Shown here: piece after piece, positions 56,770 to 64,000 of the stretch
Position numbering within the stretch: position 1 is the stretch's first letter
Layout of the letters: the number at the start of each line of letters is the position of its first letter
DNA from: Halichoerus grypus
Lineage: Eukaryota > Chordata > Mammalia > Carnivora > Phocidae
Assembly: GCF_964656455.1 (NCBI RefSeq)
Contig: NC_135719.1
Span: 132,599,444 to 132,663,443 of the forward strand
Direction: 5' to 3'
DNA length: 64,000 nt
The notes under the pieces: generated by a model
What the model was told of the DNA's origin: nothing
Databases searched by the model: none
Seen by the model: the letters and a program-made list of their open reading frames with translations, nothing else
Program-made: the position numbers and the translations under genes

Positions 56770-57963
56770 TGAAGCCTATTAAACATTTTGTTTATTTGAG
56801 CAAGAATGAATTCGAATTGGGGAGCATCCAATCTAGCCAACAGAGAGGAGCTCGGAGGAGCTGTACCAAATGAAAGACTTTTATGTTTCTCCTCTTTCTC
56901 ATTCTGAAACCATTTATTTTACTTTCATTACTCGCTTTTCATGCACAGTTATTTCCTTTCACCCTTAGTATTTCTAAGTAGTCTTAATTACAGACATTGG
57001 TTAGAATCCTTAACTCTTAGAATCCTAATTCCTTGTGAAAACTAAGAAGGAAGCAACTGTAGACTCGGTTACACTAGTCTTCTGTGGATTGGCAAATTTA
57101 CAAATATGTTTCATAATTTTTAGAAGCATATACTTCCTCAAAGTCAATTTTCCAAAAGCAAAACATGTTTATTAATAGACCCAAGTATCTTTAGGTCTTC
57201 TGCAAAGAACTTACTTACCTACATCTATTTAATTTACTTGTTCTTAATAATATGACAATTTCATGAGCCATCAAACAGCTAAGCATCATCATAAGGTTTT
57301 TTTTCTTGCTGACAAATACTGTAACAGAGATATTTGAATTTTAGTAAACCAAAGTAGAATATAAGTCTTATATTTAATGCTGATAATTCTGAAGACATGC
57401 TTGATTTAATTAAGCCAACAAGCTTTAGTTACCTTTATTTACTGAAGATTCTCCTAGATCATGTAAAATTGAAAAACCTTTCTTTTCTATATTTCTGGGA
57501 ATAGACTTGTTTGTCTTTAAGCTAATTAAATAGAGCTCTTTACTAATTAATTTTGGCAATACCACCCAGAAGTGGAAAAAAAATCACTCATCTGTGATAT
57601 ACCTACATAGATATAACATAAACATATAGACAGATGTAAAGAGATTTTATGGCTTTTGTTTAAAATATTTTAGCCATGAGACGTATCTGAAAATGCAAAA
57701 CTCACTAGTTTATAAAATAGTTAGATCCAAATTATATTTCTGGCAGATGGAGTGAGTTAAGATTACCTGCTCAGATAACTTTTTACTAATAATTGTGAAA
57801 GGTACTTTTAAGATTATTCATGGGCCTAGTTTTCAAACTAATCTTTCTTTTCCACCTCCCTCTCCTTCTGATAAGAATTACCTTGCTTCCTAGAGAAGAC
57901 CAGGGAGAATACTGACATCTCAAAAGGCACAGAGAAAGAATGCAAATTCTACCAAGAAGGACT

Positions 57964-57986
57964 CCCCTCCCCACCCCCCCCACCCC
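57964..57986 (-). other. G-quadruplex motif on minus strand
   Basis: Four C runs (4, 4, 8 and 4 C's) separated by single bases T, A and A give four G tracts with one-base loops on the minus strand, a canonical G4 pattern. Function unknown. Confidence 0.8.
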
Positions 57987-58659
57987 AAGTCCAGATCTTT
58001 CATAGTATCTGCAAACCTTTTGGACAGGGGAGTTTTTGGGATTGGTAAAAAGGTTAAGTAGGCTTTGAACTATTTCTAGACCTGTATTTCTGTTCTTGTA
58101 AAAATTCAATTCGTAAGACAAGTAAAGTTATTTTTAATTCCTCAAAGATTTCGGTTTTACAAATCTCTGAAGACTGACCAATGCGTCTAACTACATTAAC
58201 TTGAATTTATTTTATATTGGGAATAAGATCTTCAACTAAGATAGAAATCAAGAGATTTCTATGTTCTAGAGTTAAAGCTGTGTATCTTTGGAATATTTTA
58301 GTAAATTCTTCCATAAAATCTTTAAAATATTTTTCTTTGCCTTTGCCTCTAGTTTCATTTTAGCTTAGGGAGAAGGCCTTATAAAAACTTCCTATAAGGC
58401 TCTGAATATCAGCTTCCAATTTGGCTAACTTCTGACCATACTGATACTTATTTATTTATTTATTTTTTAATATCTTGTCAGGTTTCAACTGAGACAAACA
58501 GTAGAATATTCCTGGCAATATAGAATAACTCCATGGATGTAAGAAGCATCCCCAAAGAGAGTTCAAAAAGATACTACTTTCCCAAGATCTAGAGCCATTC
58601 CCAAAGATAACCAAAAATAAAAATGACTTAGACAAGTCGCCTGCAAGGTCAGTAAGACC

Positions 58660-58748
58660 CTAGCTACAAATGGAATGCAACCCACATTTCTGTCCAGCCA
58701 TATCTAGCTGCAAATGGTGTGAAACCCACATTTTTTCTGGCCATATTT
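58660..58748. repeat. 44-bp imperfect tandem duplication
   Basis: Unit one (58660-58703) begins CTAGCTACAAATGGAATG and unit two (58704-58748) begins CTAGCTGCAAATGGTGTG. Both continue with MACCCACATTT..TCTGKCCAKCCATAT-like text. Confidence 0.85.
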
Positions 58749-59990
58749 GGGGGCTTCCAATCTGAGAGTTGCCAAGCCAAGTTCTCAGGACACAAAATGA
58801 GACAAACATGAAGGCAATAGCTGTCCCTGAGAGAAGAAGTCTCAACAACCATTGGGTGCGAAAACACAAATTCATGAGACAGTTAAAAGATCTAATTGTT
58901 ACAGATGTTTTTTGTCTGCCAATCTGAATTTGGGACAGGGACAGGAAAGGAAAGGAAGGGACAATGTAATATTTTACCTTTCTTTCTCAGCCAGGCACCA
59001 CAAATAGAGATCTAGGGGCACTGATTTTGATAAGAATTCTTACCCACTGCCAGCTTCTGTCACTTTCCTAGGAGTCCATCTGTAGGCTCTGGAGTGAGTG
59101 GGGTGAGCTATTGGGTCTCATTCTGGTCACCAGAAATTGTAGAGGTGGAAAAATAATTTTCCCTTTACATTTATGGTGAAGGCTTGGCTGAGATCCCTTT
59201 TTCCCTAGGGCATCTCATAAATGAATAAACTTATCTAGGTTAATTCTCCACTGCGGCCACTGTAATTCAAGCTTATCTCTAATAAGGTTAACTTGCTTGT
59301 TTAGGCTCAAAACAAAATTTTATTAACCTGATGCCTTGCACTAGATCCAGTCCAGTTTAAGTTGGATCAGTCTGGTTTCCAAGTTGGTCCAAGTCTGACC
59401 TAGACCAAGTCTGGTTTTTAAGTAGGACCCAGTCTAACTCCAGTGTTTCCAAATCTCATCTTGAAAAAGAAATGCTCAAATAAAGTCTTAAAGCTCCTAA
59501 TTCAAAAATTATGGAGCTAGGATCTGAGAGGGTACTTACTTATCACCTCCAGAGGCAGGGGGGAAGCAATGAGCTCAAGGGGGCTGGTTGTTTGTTGCTC
59601 CTGGCTGGCGGCTATTAGAGTCTCCTTTGGTCTCCCTTTCTTACACCAGAATTGTTTAAAAATAAACTGAGAGATATTAAAAATTTTAAGAGTTTGAACA
59701 AGAATTGATTCAAATTGGGTAGCACCTAATCTAGGAGATAGAAAGGAGCTCCAAAGAGCTGTATGAAATGGAAGACTTTTATGGACAGTAGAGAGCAGAA
59801 ACAAGGAAGTTATACTAGACAAAAAGCAGGTTGGTTATTACAAGGTTACTTTCATTTAGGGGATGGCAGGCATCTATCAGGCAGATTACATAAGTAGTGC
59901 TGATCAGGTGATTCCTGATTGATTTAAGATTCCATTTTTGGGACAGCCAAAACTATAAGTAAGTCTTAATTTGGTGACATAAGGTTTAGG

Positions 59991-60624
59991 GTAAGTAATT
60001 ACATTTTGAGCCTGTTGGCTTGTTTTTTGACAGAGTAAACAATCAAAAATCAGTAAGTGAAAAAAATAATATCACAGTTTGACACAGTGCTAAGTGCTAT
60101 GAAAGCTATAGAAAGGAGTATGGTCTAACCTTCAAAGAGCTTCCATTCTAGTTGAGCCATGAGATTTAAAAAATTTGAAATAAATCTACAAGCCAAAATT
60201 GATAATTAAGTATGAATTACAGTGTGTGTGGGGAGTCCTTACATTTAAATATATATGGTTTATAAGACTTTTTATAACTTGGCCTCTATCTGGACCAACA
60301 TCCTCAGTGCATAGACTCCACTGACTTTTCTCTGTCACTGTCCTTGTGAATTATTCAATGTTACCTCAATGAATGATAGGTATCTTCTTAAGTTCTTTCT
60401 TCTAGGAAACTGTTGTTACCTGGTCTTCCTCGAAAATTCTTAACTGTCCTTTGAGTTCAAATTTGAGTGTCACCTTCACTATTAACCTCATTTTAACCTG
60501 TTTAAAATTTAGTTCTATTATTTGTTTGGACTACTACATTACACCATTAGACTATTCACTATCACACTAAATTGGAAGAGGACATTTTACAATTGAAATT
60601 CTTATGTTTGAATTATTGAATCTA
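59991..60624. other. AT-rich intergenic DNA, weak L2 trace
   Basis: 60085-60165 (ACAGTGCTAAGTGCTATGAAAGC..AAGAGCTTCCATTCTAGTTG) resembles an antisense L2 3' end. The rest is unassigned and carries no gene. Confidence 0.45.
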
Positions 60625-60765
60625 AAAATTACTAGTCAAATGATCATGGGCAAGTTAGTTAAACTGTTTATAGCTTAGTTAATTCATTTATAAAATGAAA
60701 TAAAAAATTCTACCAAAATCTTAGTGGCAGCATGAGATTATATTAGTTAAGACTAGGGTAGTAAA
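60625..60765 (+). repeat. MIR fragment, sense
   Basis: ATGATCATGGGCAAGTTAGTTAAACTGTTTATAGCTTAG..TTCATTTATAAAATGAAATAA follows MIR (TGTGACCTTGGGCAAGTTACTTAACC, CCTCATCTGTAAAATGGGAATAA). Confidence 0.65.
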
Positions 60766-60767
60766 CA

Positions 60768-60975
60768 AGAACATCTAACATTGTTGAGTGTTTTTTGGAT
60801 CTGATATTGCTCTGAACCCTTGCATATATTACTTAATGCAAAATCAATATTTGTATTATTGTTTTCTACATATTATAGTCAGGAAATCTGAGGTCCAGAG
60901 AATTTGTGTAGTCATATAGCAGTGCCATGGTTTTAAGCCCAATAGTGTTTCTACAAAGTCTAAGCCCATAGCCTG
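60768..60975 (-). repeat. MIR fragment, antisense
   Basis: TAACATTGTTGAGTG, CTGAACCCTTGCATATATTACTTAATGC, TATTATTGTTTTCTACATATTATAGTCAGGAAATCTGAGGTCCAGAG, TAGCAGTGCCATGG and AGTCTAAGCCCATAGCC, matching antisense MIR. It abuts the sense MIR, forming an inverted pair. Confidence 0.65.
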
Positions 60976-62353
60976 TCTAAAATTTTTGATTTTTTAAATA
61001 TGATATAAGATGCACAGAGTGATATATAAAATAAAGTAAGAATGATAGCAAATATTTTAACTTCTTGGAATCCATTTTCAGAGAGTTAAATGTAACATTA
61101 TTTCCTTCTTTGGTTTTCATGAATGACAAAATACTGCCTTTCTTTTAAAGAACCAACATTTATTTCTAGTTCCCTTTTGAGCTCATGCAATCGCATTATG
61201 TTTCACCAGTTAGGAAGCAAACGCACTCTTGTGCTTGAATATGATCAGGTTTGAACAGTCAGATTTTCTGATTTCTTAATAGGCATCACTGGGTAGTTTA
61301 TAAATTCAATCTATTGTAATGAGTTCACTGAGGAAAATTGTGTTGTTTAATATTATCTAACCTGAACTAAGAGATTCATCAACAGAGTTATTTTGCAAAT
61401 CAACTATGCTATGTTTTACATAATCATGTAAATTACTGTTTTATTTATCCATTCTATGCAGTGAATGATAGTTAAAGTAATTCTGTACTTGTTGTCAAGA
61501 TTTAAATTACAAGGGCATGTAGCAGTTGTCTTATGGTAGAAGTCAAATAAACAAAAGTTATCAGGCACATTTAGAAAAGATTATATATATATCAAACCAT
61601 TTACTGTCATCTTAAGGTAAAGTTAATTTCATGAGCTATGATAATGAAAAAAATACCTTTCAGCACAGAGACTGATGTGGGAAGACACTGATTACTTTCT
61701 CAGAAAATTCGATCAGATAATTTTTCCATGGTTAGTATGTCAAACAAATAAGTACTACCAAACTCTCTGGCACTTTGTAGAAACATATAAACCAGACTGG
61801 AGTTTAACACTACTCCAGCAGTGTCTAATATATATGTGTACCCAACATTGGTATATATATATGAATATTGGTTCTGTATACTCATGAGAAGTTTATGATA
61901 TAGACCATCACTTAACTAACATTAATATCTGTCTAATTGAAAATTCCTTAACCACAGGGGCATATTTCTATTTGCATAACTGACTACCCAATGTTTAATT
62001 ATGGAAACAATTTTATAAATGCCTACAGCATAGATTTTTGGCTGCCCAATCAAACACAATTTTCTTTCCATTCATATAATTTCCAAAATGAGCCCACCTA
62101 GCATAATGTAACAAAGTCCTGTATGATTGAACTAGCATTTTGTGGAGCTGGGATAAGAGAACTTCACGTGTGTGAAAAAAGATGTGTGAAGTTTATAAAT
62201 AGGAAAGGACTTGGTGCATTGAAATAATGATAATAATGATAAAGAATCTTGTATATGTGGGTCTGGGGGTAATAATAAAGCAGACAGTATGTAATAGAAG
62301 ATGAAGTCAGAAAAATTATTGTGAAGAGTTGAGATGGATCCTGTTGGCCATGT
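60976..62353. other. AT-rich intergenic DNA
   Basis: No gene. Short TA tracts lie at 61583-61592 and 61850-61862, and an AATAATGATAATAATGAT patch near 62223. A 70-codon frame at 61675-61887 overlaps one on the other strand; neither is supported. Confidence 0.45.
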
Positions 62354-62936
62354 AAGGAAAGAGATGGAAAAACATTCTATGCTCATGGATTGGAAGAAAA
62401 AATATTGTTAAAATGTCTATGCTGCCCAGAGCAATTTACACTTTCAATGCGATCCTTATCCAAATAGCATTGACATTTCTCACAGAGATGGAACAAACAA
62501 TCCTAAAATTTGCATGGAACCAGAAAAGACCCTGAATTGCCAGGGGAATGTTGAAAAAGAAAACCAAAGCTGGGGACATCATAATGCCTGACTGCAAACT
62601 ATATTACAAAGCCATAGTCATCAAGACAGTATGGTATTGGAACAAAAACAGACACATAGATCAATGGAACAAAATAGAGACCCCAGAAATGGGATCAACT
62701 CTATGATGAACTACTCTTCAACAAAGCAGGAAAGAACATCCAGTTGAAAAAAGGCAGTCTCTTCAAAAAATGGTGCTGGGAAAACTGGACAACCACATTC
62801 TCTAACACCATTCACAAAGATAAACTCAAAATGGATGAAAGACCTCAATGTGAGACAGGAATCTATCAAAATCCTAGAGGAGAACATAGGCAGGAACCTC
62901 TTTGACATTGGCTATAGCAACTTCTTTCTGGACTTT
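62354..62936 (+). pseudogene. L1 ORF2 fragment lacking both ends
   Basis: Sense ORF2 text from the RT C-terminal region: GATGGAAAAACATTCTATGCTCATGG, AATTTGCATGGAACCAGAAAAGACCC, AAGCTGGGGACATCATAATGCCTGAC, CAGTATGGTATTGGAACAAAAACAGAC, then GATGAAAGACCTCAATGTGAGACAGGAATC, ending near CAACTTCTTTCTGGAC. Frames are broken. The 3' UTR and A tail are absent, unlike a normal L1 insertion, so the copy lost its 3' part later or was moved with flanking DNA. Wording such as GGGGACATCATAATGCC points to an older L1 than the two full-length copies. Confidence 0.9.
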
Positions 62937-63164
62937 ACTTTCAAAGAAGCTGTTTGAAGTTTTAATTAAAGTGAGAGTAGAGTGAAATGATTTAGGATTT
63001 AAAAACCTAATCCTGGCTTCTGTGAGATTACATTTTAGAATTTTTAAAGGTTTTTAGAGCATTTAATTGCTATTGCAGCAGGAAAGGCACAAGATTATAG
63101 TACTTATACCAGGATAGCTGGAGGGAATTACTAGAAAAGAGGTGACATTTCAAAAATATTTGGA
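62937..63164. other. AT-rich intergenic DNA
   Basis: Nothing recognised between the L1 fragment and the SINE. Confidence 0.5.
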
Positions 63165-63352
63165 GGGGCGCCTGGGTGGCTCAGTTGGTTAAGTGACTGC
63201 CTTTGGCTCAGGTCATGATCCCAGAGTCCTGGGATCGAGTCCCGCATCAGGCTCCTGGCTCAGCGGGGAGTCTGCTTCTCCCTCTGACCCTCTCCCCTCT
63301 CATGCTGTTTCTCTCTCTCTCTCTAACAAATAAATAAATAAAATCTTTAAAA
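63165..63352 (+). mobile_element. CAN-SINE, sense
   Basis: Head GGGGCGCCTGGGTGGCTCAGTTGG, GATCGAGTCCCGCATCAGGCTCC, CAGCGGGGAGTCTGCTTCTCC, CTCTCATGCTG, AACAAATAAATAAATAAAATC and an A tail. The TSD aaaaatatttgga lies at 63152-63164 and 63353-63365. Confidence 0.97.
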
Positions 63353-63365
63353 AAAAATATTTGGA

Positions 63366-63888
63366 AATCATAAACAATAGGGCTTGTGATGGATTCAAGG
63401 TGAGGAAAAAAGGAAGAATTAATGTGCAATTAGTTTATTTATTGAAACAGCCATCAATTTAAGTGTATTGAGTTTTAACATCTGTGTCATTTTTGTACTG
63501 TTGACTAATAGACAAAATCATAGCACATACACATGTTTTAATTTATCCTGTAGCACATCTGTTTGTAATCTGGGAAACACCGCGTTCTTTTGTCCATACC
63601 TATAGATTGATCAAAGCCTGATGATGACTTTTCAAATGATTTACAATTAAATAAAAAGATTAAAGTTTACATTTATTAGAATTAATATATAATTTTTAAT
63701 GAAAGTATATTTTTGATACAGTAGAATTGATTTTAAACTTGAATTTTTTTGCTCTTATCTGTCTTCAGCATTTCCTTCAATTTCTGGTAGGAAAGGTGAT
63801 ATTTGTGCTTACTTTCCACTCCCTACTTGGGAACTTAACACCCTTGATTTTTTTTCAAGGAAAAGCATTGTGACTACTAATAGAAGTA
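63366..63888. other. AT-rich intergenic DNA
   Basis: No gene or repeat recognised. Confidence 0.5.
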
Positions 63889-63892
63889 ATCT

Positions 63893-64000
63893 TTAAAAAT
63901 TTTTTGAATTTATTTTTTGACAGAGAGAGAGAAAGCGAGAGAGGGAACACAAGCAGGGGGAGTGGGAGAGGGAGAAGCAGGCTTCCCATGGAGCAGGGAG
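63893..64000 (-). mobile_element. CAN-SINE (arctoid young type), cut by window edge
   Basis: TTTATTTTTTGACAGAGAGAGAG, GGGAACACAAGCAGGGGGAG and AAGCAGGCTTCCCATGGAGCAGGGAG run to the last base. The tRNA-like head lies beyond the window. Confidence 0.92.

Larger units (their letters stand above)
56770..59990. repeat. Unclassified repeat-like block with direct repeats about 2.9 kb apart
   Basis: A diverged direct repeat of about 90-110 bp occurs at about 56797-56887 and 59690-59784, sharing AAGAATgAATTcGAATTGG, AGCAcCcAATCTAg, GGAGCTc, GAGCTGTA and AAGACTTTTATG. The interior is not recognisably coding and includes a short 44-bp tandem duplication (58660-58748) and a C-run (57964-57986). Blocks such as GTTAATTCTCCACTGCGGCC and CACCAGAAATTGTAGAGGTGG read like retroelement DNA, but no gag, pol or env motif is visible. 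It may be a decayed endogenous retrovirus or a local duplication. Confidence 0.4.

Overview
This window looks like nuclear DNA from a carnivoran mammal. The young repeats are tRNA-Lys-derived CAN-SINEs plus carnivore-type LINE-1. Several SINEs have the bear/seal/giant-panda style body (in antisense: polyA-side AGAGAGAC.., then GGGAACACAAGCAGGGGG, then GGCGCCCC at the head), so an arctoid carnivoran (bear, pinniped or relative) is most likely. That assignment rests on repeat recognition from memory, not on a search. I found no protein-coding gene, rRNA, functional tRNA or CRISPR array. The longer open frames are fragments of dead LINE-1 ORFs or chance frames in AT-rich DNA.

Layout. 1-7.5 kb: a CAN-SINE, then an essentially full-length L1 on the minus strand (885-7507) with a visible target-site duplication (TSD). 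8.3-8.5 kb: a short L1 3' end that appears to carry a 3' transduction. 9-22 kb: AT-rich intergenic DNA with scattered MIR, MaLR/MLT1-type LTRs, old L1 ends and CAN-SINEs. 22.2-23.6 kb: a less AT-rich stretch without recognisable repeats. 24-28 kb: two ancient L2 elements in opposite orientation, with a MER5A-like hAT element and a MaLR-type LTR between or inside them. 29-37 kb: more MLT1-class LTRs and an old L1. 37.5-42.2 kb: a dense cluster of nested SINE and L1 insertions, most with clear TSDs. 42.4-50 kb: a second full-length L1, plus strand, carrying a SINE in its 5' UTR and a short L1 in its ORF2. 50-56 kb: two SINEs in a row at one target site, two more SINEs, and an inverted old L1. 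56.8-60 kb: an unclassified repeat-like block with ~100 bp direct repeats about 2.9 kb apart. 60-64 kb: an inverted MIR pair, an L1 ORF2 fragment and two SINEs, the last cut by the window edge.

The parts are linked by retrotransposition rather than by a pathway. L1 encodes the endonuclease/reverse transcriptase that moves L1 and, in trans, the SINEs. Both full-length L1 copies are dead: they have broken frames, and both carry unusual residues at catalytic positions of the endonuclease and reverse transcriptase. The insertions record L1 mechanism well: 5' truncation, twin-priming inversions, a 3' transduction, nested insertions with datable order, and a lineage of L1 with a bipartite 3' end. 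I saw no convincing new biological system. The L1 3'-end extension, the shared catalytic substitutions, the transduction and the unclassified 56.8-60 kb block deserve checking most.
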